From Mytilus californianus (taxonomy: Eukaryota; Mollusca; Bivalvia; Mytilida; Mytilidae), in the NCBI RefSeq assembly GCF_021869535.1, contig NW_026262668.1, forward strand, positions 65,626,058-65,690,057: a stretch of DNA of 64,000 bases, written 5' to 3'. Below, piece after piece: positions 57,572 to 64,000 of the stretch. The notes beneath the pieces were generated by a model. It saw only the letters and a program-made list of their open reading frames with translations, ran no database searches and had not been told where the DNA came from. The position numbers and the translations under genes were made by a program. Every line of letters begins with the position of its first letter. Position 1 is the first letter of the stretch.

Positions 57572-60500
57572 GTCTGTCCATCCATCACTCCGGCAAATCT
57601 GTTTTCCACACTTTTTTTCTTGATGCTTGAAGATATTGATTTGATATTTGGTATATTGTTTTATCATGACAAGTAATAGATCAAGTTTGAATTATGTTCC
57701 GGTCTGATGATTTTGTGCAGAGCTATGGTCCTTGGACTTAGAAAATTCACTCGAATAATCAGTTTTCCGCATTTTTTAGTCATGCTTGAAGATATTGATT
57801 TGATAATTGGCATATAGTTTTATCATGACAAGTTACAGATCAATTTCAAATTTTGTTCCGGTCTGATGATTTTATGCAGAGTTATGGTCCTTGGACTTTG
57901 AAAATTCCCTCAAATAATCAGTTTTCCACACTTTTTGTCATACTTGAAGATATTAGTTTGATAATTGTTATATAGTTTTATCATGACAAGTTACAGATCA
58001 AGTTCAAATTTTGTTCCGGTTTGATGATTTTGTGCAGAGTTATGGTCCTTGGACTGAGAAAATTCACTTAAATAATCAGTTTTCCACACTTTTTTTGTCA
58101 TGCTTGAAGACATGACTTGATATTTGTTATATAGTTTACACCATGACAAGTTATAGATTAAGTTAGCATTTTGTTCCAGTACAATGAATTTTTAACCGGT
58201 AGAGGACTATGTATTGCCATGCAATACACTCAGAATGCTTGTTATATATAGGATAAGGAAATGTATTCAAACTAGTACTTCAATAATTTCATTATTATCA
58301 CTTTGACAGCACAAGATTTCTAATTTTGAATACAACAGTTTCAGAAATATTTTCAGGCTTGTCCATAAAAACTTGTATTAAGATAGAAAGTACAACCTTA
58401 CATTTTCAAAATGATTTGATTTTTCATGAATTTACTTTTCCATAGTTAATCAAAAGACAACCTAATGTTCTTGGAACTAGAAGATGGTAAGTTTTAATTA
58501 TGATATTTTCATGGATTTTTTTTATTGTCGGAATTTTTGCACTCTTTATATCTGACAATGGAAATCAATTAGAAGACGTAGTAACATATTCAAAATGGCT
58601 TATGTTGTTTCCTTATTTCTTTAGAGGGAGATGTTCAAATCAAAACTATTGCCATATATTTTGAAATTTGCTAAGCTTACCCCATTATGTAATTCAAAAT
58701 TTGTTTTTAATTAAAATGTTTGAAAGTAAGCACCATCAAATGCCTTGTATTTACTTTAAGTTAAAGATTTCATAAATAATGTCAAAATTCAAAATAGTAT
58801 ATCATCTTGATAAATTATTTTTTCCACGTCATGATAGCTTTTTTGTGCTGATGCGGCATTTAGAAAAATCAAACAATCTTGATAAATTATTTCAGTCTAT
58901 CTAGAACTTTATTTAATCCTTATTAAAGTTATTTACCAATTTGCAGTTTATATTTTCACAACAGCTAGTTACTGGAACTTTAAGAATATGATATCTTTTT
59001 CTTTTTAGGTCAAATTATGCTAGAATATATGTTAGACATTTGAATGAACTAGATCATGAGTTTACTGCCAGGTAATGCTATTTACACATAGTGTGTTATC
59101 AGATATTCTCTTTTAAACTGCCTTGGGGGTCTCGTGCTCGACTTGAGTGTGAGAGGTTGTGGGTTGGAACCCTATCCGGGTTTAAACCAAAGACTTGAAA
59201 AGTAGTACTTGCTGCTTGTCAGCTAAGCACACAGCAGTTAGGAATAAGGATAGACTGGGCAGCTCAGCGTCAGAATAATGTGTCCAGGAAGGGTGACATG
59301 TCTTTCTGCTGACAGTAACCTTTGTGAACTAGCATGTTAAAAATCAAGCTCAGCGTGTTGGTCTAGTACAAAGCAGGGTTTATATTTCGTATCGCATGAT
59401 CATGTTCTTGTCCTGAATATGCATGAATATGTTTAGAAGACAGCATACCAGGTTTCCCCTACATTTATTAGTGTCATTGATAAAGCAATTAAGAGCCATA
59501 ACTGCATTTGTGGAAAAAGGATTGGTTCAACAGTTTTCAAGTTAATCATTCAAAAACTACATAAAGTGCCATTAATCAATGAATAAGGGACCATTACTCA
59601 TCAACAGCAAAAATGAAAAGCATTGAAATCTATCTTGACTTCCATTATAAATAAGAAGATATGGTACGATTGCCAATGAAACAACTTTCCATCAGAGATA
59701 AAATGATATAGAAGGTTAGCAATTAACTCATCATAGATACCTGGATAAAAATTTGTACTTCAGACTTGTGTTTCGTCTACTAAAGACTCATAAGTGACGC
59801 TCGAATCAGAAAAGGTTCGAAAGGCCAAATACAGGAGGAAGTTGAAGAGCATTGACCTAAAGTCAGAAAGATTTTTTTCAAATACAAATGTACAGCTAAG
59901 GTAATCTATTTCTGGGGTTGAAAATCCATGGTATTTCGGAAAATTCAAAATTAAAGCATCTATAGGTCAGTTTGATATGAGGTAGTATATTTAAACGTAT
60001 TTTTAGTTGTAGTTTTGGGATTAGAATGACTGTCTAATAGGAAGTGCTCATCATCTCTTCTTTAAAGTGTATGAGTCACATACTTTTTTATTTTCAGACT
60101 GAACAGAGGTTATGAAGCTGCCAATATGTACCTTGACACATTTACATCCCCTCTACTGATCATACTTGCAAAGTAAGTGCTGTGTTTGTATTCATTGATG
60201 ATTTGTATATAAATTCTAACATGATACTATATTGATTACAATGTTGATCCTTTTGAAACAGGTTAATAGTCTTTCTCCTATTAAATGTTTCCTTCAAACT
60301 GCATAGGTGGACAAGAAATTACCAAAAAAAAAGGATTAATAAAGTTCACAGAAATAAATATTGGCATTAGGCCAAAAACATATATATGTCTCTTTCCATT
60401 TACCTGATTTTTTAATTGTCACCCCATAACTTTTCATTGCTCCACTAAAGAATTATTGAAGAAATAGCATTTTGTATCATTATATTGTATTAATATTAAT

Positions 60501-62812
60501 GGACTACAAAATAATTGGTTGATTTGTTTAGATGAATTTGTTATAAAATTGACTAAATCCTGTGAAAATGTCATAACATTGGAAATTGCAAAAAAGTTCT
60601 ATATTGTATGCATGAATTACTAGATGTGTACTAGTGTGATCGAATTTGAAGAAAGCATGTCATTTTTTGGATTTTGTCAATAAAAAAATTAAGATAGAAA
60701 ATAAAAACAAAAATTTCACATGATTTTTATTGACACCTTTGAATTTTCTTCCTTTTTTTTGCTTTTTATAGCTTAATAAGAATTGTCTTTACAGATATGT
60801 AGCATTTTTTGCTGGTAGTATAGGAGCTGTGTTGGTTGTGTTAACTGTGATTGATGAAGATGTACTTGCTGTAGAACATATTTTTACTGTATTGACAATA
60901 TCAGGTAAAGTACACATTCTAGTTATAAGGACAAGTTACAAAATTGAAGGTCTGGAATAAAGGATTAAACAGTTTCATAAGTTATTTTTTCTGTCAGATG
61001 ATGGATTCTGCATATTGAGGCATTCAACATAGACAACTTAATTTCAAAAAGACTACAATGTAAGTAAAAAAGGTTACATCATGACTTCACTTAATTTCAG
61101 CTCAATTTTTGAAACTTTGGAAACAATATCCAATACATTAATTGCAATATAAAATCAACATTGAAAAATTTAACAACTCAGTCAATAACTGAAATTGGAT
61201 GGTAAAAATTATTTTTATTTCTCTGCACTTGCTTCATACTACCAACCTTTAATTGAAGCCATGAGCTAAAATTGTTTACCAGTTGACCAGTTTGTAGAGA
61301 TGCAATCTGCAATTTGGATAAACATTTTGGAAACTGCTATTGTGAAAAGGCAAAGCCTTTTGAATATGCACAATAACACAAGACAGCAAGATAGTTCATA
61401 AATTATCAAAATGTAATTATTTTATCTTCAGGTTTAATTGTGACTGGTTGTAGAGTGCTGATACCTGATGAGGTATGTTCTGGTGTTGTGTATCTTAATT
61501 CAATGAATGCAATAAAGTATGATGTTGTATAGCAATGCAATATTTACTGAAGAAAGTTATGGAAAGTTTGGGTGCAATATTCCATGATATTGCACTACTG
61601 CAAATATAGCTTCAAATTATAGACATCATTAGTGACAAAAATATGTTTGAAACAGTTTTTCAAGCTTAACTGTACAATAAAAGGGTTATTGCATGAATAT
61701 TATCCCTCATAGAATATATATTGTGCTTGCAAGTTCGTGCAATATAAAATTTTACTTGAAACAATATTCACCTGTATTCATGCAATAACCCTGTAATGTT
61801 AAATCAACAGAGCAAAGACATTTGATTTATTACGATGTATTGTCATCTCTAAAAAAGAAGAGCCAGCAGTATAAGAGCTTTATTTTCTTAGTCGCTTGAC
61901 TCAACAAATTATAGAATTGCATAAGTTAACATATAGATAATGAATCTTGTTTTTTGTGCATTATAATCGTTTGCTTGAAACAAATACATTGTCAGCAGGA
62001 CATCAGAAAGCAAAACAAAACATGTAATAATTATAGATTATCAATGAAAGGGTGTTTCTCAGCTACAATCTCATGGAAGGGCAGCCCTGAGATGAGATGT
62101 ATCTGAGAAACGTCCTTGAGTTTTGAAAGACCTTTGATAACCTGTTTATCACTGTTTTCCGAGGCAACATCAATGACGTAGGCCCATGATGTCATACATT
62201 CTCTTTCTATCGACTGAGAAAAACTATGCTGTTGCTAATAGGCCTTAGATACTAGCAATAATTTTCTATCTCAAGTGAGAAGCATGTTATAATAATTATC
62301 ACAAAAAATGATCAAAGGAAATATACACAAAAAAGTGATAATTATAACACCTGAGACTCTTTTCACAAAAAATCTTTTAAACGAGTAAAAATACTTGTAC
62401 ATGTAAGTGATACACATTTCAGTATAACTTACAATCAATTTTAATCGTAATATTTTTTGTGAAAAGAGTTGCTGATGTTTTTAGAAATTATCTATCACTA
62501 TTTTTTTTTCTTTACATTTATATAAGACAATAGCAAAAATGTTCACCTTTTGTCCTCTGCCTTCTCAAGATATCAGTATATTTATATATTTTTAATACTA
62601 AATACCGCAACAAGTTTTTCTGAATTTCAAATTTCATTAGATGGCAGTAACATTTGTAATTAATGAATATTTTTCAGCATTTGATATACTGTCCAGAGAT
62701 TCTAATGAGGAGTATATTGGCACATATACATTACATGCCTGATAGTTGGAAAGGAAATGCTCATAGACAGAATGTCCGAGATGAATTTTCACTACTGTTC
62801 CAATACAAAGTG
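43043..62812 (+). CDS. ATG9: Autophagy-related protein 9 (ATG9), 15 exons, C-terminus beyond the window
   Basis: ATG9 is the multispanning membrane protein of early autophagy; as a trimeric lipid scramblase on Golgi/endosome-derived vesicles it works with ATG2 to grow the phagophore. Joined exons (plus): 43043-43154, 46753-46861, 51537-51680, 52507-52642, 52935-53037, 53774-53873, 54763-54812, 56198-56282, 57169-57268, 58446-58486, 59009-59071, 60098-60172, 60795-60904, 61432-61472, 62678-62812. All introns are GT-AG and phases agree; together they give 468 codons. Landmarks: YQAL at residues 8-11 (the YxxL AP-2 sorting motif position), NHIENLDDFF, CVDYDVLFAN, a glycosylation sequon NGT at 102-104, CIHKQELSEL, YHRILRFKNYM, GLKYN, LWIGIANF, EDVLAVEH, and AHIHYMPDSW-KGNAHR. 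About 300 or more C-terminal residues are missing because the window ends. Confidence 0.96.
43435..43727 (+). mobile_element. 'TATCCC' hairpin element in ATG9 intron 1
   Basis: Starts with hairpin 'tatccctgctttaaaaaag' continuing 'tgggggta' (43435-43461), then 'gttttacctctgtctgtcct' and a 'gtccgtccgtcc' tract, one body segment, and a tail 'ggctgggggtatcatcagtg' with 'agtagctcgcagtttcactt'. It has the same plan as the other hairpin elements in the window. Confidence 0.65.
44115..45164 (+). mobile_element. Uninterrupted 'AGCTCACC' element in ATG9 intron 1
   Basis: Hairpin 'agctcacctgacccgaaggg' with 'tcaagtgagct' (44115-44145), then 'ggcgtccgtcgtccgtcgtc', two modules of about 430 bp (each with 'aaatcttct(c/t)ctctgaaac', 'aatttaaccaaacttggc'-like words, 'gatggccgccatggc'-like words and 'tctgccctgaaattttcaga'), and a terminal small hairpin 'aggctcttgagagcct'. 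It supplies the empty-site reference for the split copy at 19555-22795. Confidence 0.8.
45480..45775 (+). pseudogene. Unexplained coding-like fragment in ATG9 intron 1
   Basis: One frame reads EDHQNKWLLWIPHAID, a stop, then FETQEIISLFLANIKGYRCC and on through EIEHPLSPNGDIHIINAIKK to about 45775. The composition is protein-like, the frame is interrupted by only one stop, and it does not fit ATG9. I do not recognise the family. It may be a fragment of a mobile-element protein. Confidence 0.3.
45793..45909. mobile_element. Small MITE with about 28-bp terminal inverted repeats
   Basis: Left arm 'cgtatgcataaagctactta' (45793-45821) pairs with right arm 'taagtggttttatgcatac' (45882-45909); with the adjoining 'aattaagat'/'atcttaact' the arms are about 28 bases with a few mismatches. 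The total length is about 117 bp and there is no coding capacity. Confidence 0.65.
46753..46861 (+). CDS. ATG9: ATG9 coding exon 2 (residues 38-74)
   Basis: Encodes RWNHIENLDDFFARVYHYH and RGGFGCMVIEDILQL. Acceptor 'cttttttcag'; donor GTTAGT at 46862, chosen because it joins to exon 3 as LQL-I-QFLFVV in the conserved frame. Confidence 0.94.
46979..47110 (+). repeat. Short-period repeat around 'gtgacgctat'
   Basis: The word 'tgtgacgctata' and variants ('gcgatgctatgac', 'agatgctatttt') recur five times. The stretch begins 'cagtgatctccccagg', resembling the CAGTG end of the hAT-like element at 38998, but no partner end was found. Confidence 0.45.
47440..47715 (-). repeat. Composite dispersed repeat, mainly the gatgtggtatgattgccaat family
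   Basis: Plus-strand words 'tcctaagtcaggaatctgat', 'agaccgttggttttcccgtt', 'gccctttatagcttactgtt', 'gtactgtgacctataatggt' and 'gagagttgtctcattggcac' are an antisense full-length copy of the family, extended at one side by the 'aagtcagga' family. Confidence 0.7.
47716..50110. other. ATG9 intron 2, nothing further recognised
   Basis: No exon of ATG9 is missing here because exon 2 and exon 3 join in phase. A minus-strand frame (48513-48325) with a hydrophobic stretch has no splice or homology support. Confidence 0.5.
50120..51024 (+). mobile_element. Long 'GCCCCC' hairpin element in ATG9 intron 2
   Basis: Hairpin 'tgcccccgcaataacggagg' with 'gggca' (50120-50144), then 'acccttgtccgtccgtatgt', five modules of about 160 bp around 'tttgcctcaaccaaatgtta' and 'ttaccacaaaacacagatca', and the tail 'gggggcatcatctgtgtccc' with 'atggacacattccccattta'. 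Modules 3 and 4 are almost identical, suggesting recent expansion. Confidence 0.8.
51172..51292 (+). promoter_or_regulatory. Candidate alternative promoter and first exon in ATG9 intron 2
   Basis: An E-box CACGTG (51172-51177) and a full CRE palindrome TGACGTCA (51180-51187) lie two bases apart, followed by 100 bases that end at a consensus donor AA|GTAAGT (51293). The next coding exon, exon 3, is 244 bases downstream. Both motifs are typical of promoters (USF/TFEB-type and CREB/ATF-type factors). Transcription from here is an inference. Confidence 0.3.
51537..51680 (+). CDS. ATG9: ATG9 coding exon 3 (residues 74-122)
   Basis: Encodes QFLFVVLFSIFLIDCVDYDV (first membrane span), then LFANIKYNGTHKVTIPEAV and CVQR. 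The sequon NGT is at residues 102-104. Acceptor 'tttatttttcag', donor GTAAGT. Confidence 0.96.
52137..52381 (+). mobile_element. tRNA-derived SINE with perfect 12-bp target-site duplication
   Basis: The head resembles a tRNA, with an A-box-like 'tggccaagtgg' (52147-52157) and a B-box-like 'gagttcgaatc' (about 52216-52226). The body has 'tccaaggtcgtcggttctcc' and 'aacaccatcaatcaatcaat' at the 3' end. TCTGAGATTCTA flanks it on both sides (52125-52136 and 52382-52393). The (atca)n tail and core match a SINE type seen in many molluscs. The tRNA part cannot form a proper acceptor stem, so it is not called as a tRNA gene. Confidence 0.8.
52507..52642 (+). CDS. ATG9: ATG9 coding exon 4 (residues 122-167)
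   Basis: Encodes RFSFGIIVCMLVAFAFWVF (second span) and LKVIYNIFKYTEIRSFYNNA. Acceptor 'tttctttaacag', donor GTAAGT, phase 0. Confidence 0.95.
52935..53037 (+). CDS. ATG9: ATG9 coding exon 5 (residues 168-202)
   Basis: Encodes VELSNLTWHEIQRRLLEVQK and EQQMCIHKQELSEL plus one base. Acceptor 'gtatattttag', donor GTAATT. Confidence 0.95.
53487..53761. repeat. 55-bp minisatellite, five near-identical units, ending 13 bases before ATG9 exon 6
   Basis: 'gaatccttgactcattttgc' starts at 53487, 53542, 53597, 53652 and 53707. Only the last unit has a visible change. Each unit contains 'tttgcttatag', which looks like a weak 3' splice site. The true acceptor 'tatattcttctag' of exon 6 follows directly. 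Confidence 0.95.
53774..53873 (+). CDS. ATG9: ATG9 coding exon 6 (residues 202-235)
   Basis: Encodes DIYHRILRFKNYMIAMVNKS and VIPVKFNMPFVGQ, ending with two bases of a tyrosine codon. Donor GTAAGT. Confidence 0.96.
53913..54015 (+). repeat. Copy of the gatgtggtatgattgccaat family
   Basis: 'aagaagatgtggtatgagtg', 'ccaatgagacaactctccat' and 'ggtcacagtacggtcttcaa'. It lies in ATG9 intron 6. Confidence 0.75.
54763..54812 (+). CDS. ATG9: ATG9 coding exon 7 (residues 235-252)
   Basis: A 50-base exon encoding YAFLSTGLKYNLDIILF plus one base. The GLKYN motif is family-conserved. Acceptor 'tctttttttcag', donor GTAAGT. It is too short to find as an open frame; the flanking exon phases confirm it. Confidence 0.93.
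55209..56130 (+). mobile_element. 'GGCCCC' hairpin element in ATG9 intron 7
   Basis: Hairpin 'tggcccccccaacaaagttg' with 'ttggggcca' (55209-55237), then 'gttttacccttgtccgtcat', four modules of about 160 bp around 'acgccttcagatattgggct' and 'atcacagttatacagatttt', and tail 'gacggggccattcgtgtcgt' with 'cgacacatctagctttttt'. It ends about 65 bases before exon 8. Confidence 0.8.
56198..56282 (+). CDS. ATG9: ATG9 coding exon 8 (residues 252-280)
   Basis: Encodes WGPWSPFENNWKLKEEYKHK and HRREYLSQ plus two bases. Acceptor 'catgtctttcag', donor GTAAGT. Confidence 0.95.
56301..56384. repeat. 28-bp tandem repeat of small hairpins, three units
   Basis: 'tgtttctgtttgtaaagaaa' starts at 56301, 56329 and 56357. 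Each unit contains the palindrome GTTTCTgtttgtaAAGAAAC (approximate). The array begins 18 bases after the exon 8 donor. Confidence 0.9.
57169..57268 (+). CDS. ATG9: ATG9 coding exon 9 (residues 280-313)
   Basis: Encodes FLSQRILWIGIANFILSPVI and FLWQILYSFFRYAE, a hydrophobic membrane-embedded region. Acceptor 'ttttcttttccag', donor GTAAGA. Confidence 0.96.
57469..58245 (+). mobile_element. Uninterrupted 'AGTCCCCT' element in ATG9 intron 9
   Basis: Hairpin 'agtcccctactgacgaagtc' with 'gaaggggact' (57469-57498), then 'ttgcactctgtccgtctgtc' with a (TGTC)n microsatellite to about 57565, four modules of about 140 bp ('ttatggtccttggactt', 'tagttttatcatgacaagtt'), and tail 'accggtagaggactatgtat' with 'gcatgcaatacactc'-like text. 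It supplies the empty-site reference for the split copy at 24200-25776. Confidence 0.8.
58446..58486 (+). CDS. ATG9: ATG9 coding exon 10 (residues 314-327)
   Basis: A 41-base exon encoding LIKRQPNVLGTRR plus two bases of a tryptophan codon. Acceptor 'tttacttttccatag', donor GTAAGT. Identified by phase and by similarity to the 'LKREPG-LG-RxW' part of ATG9 proteins. Confidence 0.92.
59009..59071 (+). CDS. ATG9: ATG9 coding exon 11 (residues 327-348)
   Basis: Encodes WSNYARIYVRHLNELDHEF and TA plus two bases. Acceptor 'tttctttttag', donor GTAATG. The R-H-x-N-E-L-x-H-E motif is typical of the family. Confidence 0.94.
59124..59345 (+). mobile_element. 5'-truncated tRNA-derived SINE
   Basis: The B-box-like 'ggttgtgggttggaaccc' (59153-59170) is followed by 'agtactt-gctgcttgtcagct', 'gcgtcagaataatgtgtcca' and 'aagctcagcgtgttggtcta'. 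The last blocks recur in mussel SINEs as I know them. No clear A box and no flanking duplication were seen. It lies in ATG9 intron 11. Confidence 0.5.
59650..59735 (+). repeat. Copy of the gatgtggtatgattgccaat family
   Basis: 'aagaagatatggtacgattg', 'ccaatgaaacaactttccat' and 'cagagataaaatgatataga'. Confidence 0.7.
59736..59862 (+). repeat. Diverged copy of the cagacgcgcg repeat
   Basis: 'gatacctggataaaaatttg', 'tgtgtttcgtctactaaaga', 'gtgacgctcgaatcagaaaa' and 'gttgaagagcattgacctaa' follow the order of the family described at 12660. Confidence 0.7.
60098..60172 (+). CDS. ATG9: ATG9 coding exon 12 (residues 348-373)
   Basis: Encodes RLNRGYEAANMYLDTFTSPL and LIILA plus two bases. Acceptor 'ttttattttcag', donor GTAAGT. 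Confidence 0.96.
60795..60904 (+). CDS. ATG9: ATG9 coding exon 13 (residues 373-410)
   Basis: Encodes KYVAFFAGSIGAVLVVLTVI (membrane span) and DEDVLAVEHIFTVLTIS plus one base. The DEDVLxVEH motif is a hallmark of ATG9. Acceptor 'ttgtctttacag', donor GTAAAG. Confidence 0.97.
61432..61472 (+). CDS. ATG9: ATG9 coding exon 14 (residues 410-423)
   Basis: A 41-base exon encoding GLIVTGCRVLIPDE. Acceptor 'tttatcttcag', donor GTATGT, phase 0. Its neighbours join in frame only if it is included. Confidence 0.92.
61683..61791. repeat. Inverted repeat in ATG9 intron 14
   Basis: 'gggttattgcatgaata' (61683-61699) and its exact reverse complement 'tattcatgcaataaccc' (61775-61791) enclose a 75-base loop. 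Weaker similarity extends outward on both sides. It looks like a small foldback MITE. Confidence 0.7.
62054..62111. repeat. Short hairpin in ATG9 intron 14
   Basis: 'gtttctcagctacaatctca' at 62054 pairs with 'tgagatgtatctgagaaac' ending at 62111, with a loop of about 17 bases. Confidence 0.7.
62678..62812 (+). CDS. ATG9: ATG9 coding exon 15 (residues 424-468)
   Basis: Encodes HLIYCPEILMRSILAHIHYM, PDSWKGNAHRQNVRDEFSLL and FQYKV. It is near-identical to the family consensus. Acceptor 'aatatttttcag', donor GTAAGA. The following exon was not found before the window ends. Confidence 0.97.
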
Positions 62813-63751
62813 GTAAGAGATGAGTTTAGTCACAATAAATATATCTTTTACCAGTTCAAAATTAAAAGGGGTTAATGAGGGATATATGTGAACAAAGCTT
62901 AAATAAACACTTAAGTATTTTAATACGATATGGATTCATTTTTTCCCCTTTTTAATACCTTGCAGAAAAGGTATATTTTAAATTCTACAGAATAATTATG
63001 TTTCCTTATTCACTTAAAGGGAAATCACACTATTCATACTACTAATAATAATTCATTGAAATTTTGCATGTAGACAGATCATACTTATTAAGATATTTTA
63101 GGCGAAAAAAAAATTTGGGTCACCGATGTTGTTTCCGAGATATGACGTCATCAAAACTTAAAGAATCGCGTTATAACGAAATATAGAAATACCGCTCTAA
63201 ATTGTTAAAAAAAGACAAACTTATTGAAAAACCATGTTTAACTGGAATAACAAAAACAGTCAAATGTAACTTGTACCTTATGAACATTTATTTGTCTCGG
63301 TTTCCTTATTTTTGAAGGCATTTGAACATTTCCCGCCATTTTTAATTGCTATTTATAATAGATTTGAAATAAAAAAATCTACTAATGTTTTTCCCTTCAA
63401 ACTTCTGCATAAGTTGCAGCTTCAGGGAAGATTTTAAAAGCATAAATAAAAAAGGGGGGTCACCGATATTTTAAATCCGCTAAAACGTAAATAATCTTTA
63501 TTCATGAATTTTGGCGGGAACTATAACCTTTTAACGTTATAGAATGACATTGCTGGCATAACAGCATTTCTTGCAACGCTTGTGTTGAATTAAACCTTTT
63601 CACTACAAAATATAATATCATTTTTGAACATTTTTTAAGGTATTTTGATTATTCATTGATATCTTTATCAATCTATCGAATCGTTAAACAAAGATACAAT
63701 ACTGAACAGTTTATTATAAAGTAATTGTCAAAGTTGAAGTCATCTCATTTT

Positions 63752-64000
63752 TATACGACCGCAAAAAAATTTTTGTGGTCGTATATTGGTATGACGTTGG
63801 CGTCGTCGTCGTCGTCGTCGTCGTTTGGCGTCGTCCGAAGACACATTGGTTTTCGCACTCTAACTTTAGTTTAAGTGAATGGATCTCTATGAAATTTTAC
63901 CACAAGGTTCAATACCACAAAAGGAAGGTGGGGATTGATTTTGGGGGTTATGGTACCAACAGTAAAGGAATGAGGGGCCAAAAAGGGACCAAAAATAAGC
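63752..64000 (-). mobile_element. 'TACGACC' element running off the window
   Basis: Hairpin 'tatacgaccgcaaaaaaatt' with 'tttgtggtcgtata' (63752-63785), then a (gtc)n tract, then a module with 'gtttaagtgaatggatctct' and 'aaggttcaataccacaaaag'. It is oriented opposite to the copies at 19-27 kb and is cut by the window end. Confidence 0.75.

Overview
The window is nuclear DNA of a metazoan, most probably a bivalve mollusc and quite likely a Mytilus-type mussel. It is AT-rich, its genes are split into short exons by GT-AG introns, and most of it is dispersed repeats of kinds that are abundant in mussel genomes. There are no operons, bacterial genes or CRISPR arrays.

Two conserved genes can be rebuilt exon by exon with consistent splice phases. 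CNOT9 (CCR4-NOT complex subunit 9) is on the minus strand, in eight coding exons from 36720 down to 23970, and encodes 299 residues. ATG9 (autophagy lipid scramblase) is on the plus strand, with fifteen coding exons from 43043 to 62812 covering the first 468 residues; its C-terminal part lies beyond the right edge. The two genes are head to head with about 6.3 kb between their coding starts. That interval holds a hAT-like DNA transposon remnant and a pair of nested foldback elements. One further likely real exon, on the minus strand at 6524-6836, encodes a signal peptide and an Apple/PAN-like cysteine motif of an unidentified secreted protein.

Layout. 1-19 kb: no complete gene; decayed reverse-transcriptase fragments of at least two families (3.6-7.6, 9.6-10.8 and 15.8-17.1 kb), the PAN-like exon and short mussel repeats. 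19-23 kb: a nested stack of non-autonomous elements. 23.9-36.7 kb: CNOT9, whose last intron contains a second nested stack. 37-43 kb: intergenic transposon remnants. 43-64 kb: ATG9, whose introns contain further elements, a tRNA-derived SINE with a perfect target-site duplication, and several minisatellites.

The most notable non-gene signal is that at least six repeat families, unrelated in sequence, share one plan. A perfect or near-perfect hairpin abuts a T-rich, usually TTTTTAT, flank; a GTCCGTC-like or related GTC-rich short repeat follows, then one to nine tandem modules of about 130-180 bp, then a family-specific tail. This resembles the bivalve pearl/CvA elements and Helitron/Helentron-type non-autonomous elements. 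Nested copies, together with uninterrupted copies elsewhere in the same window, allow their boundaries to be read directly.
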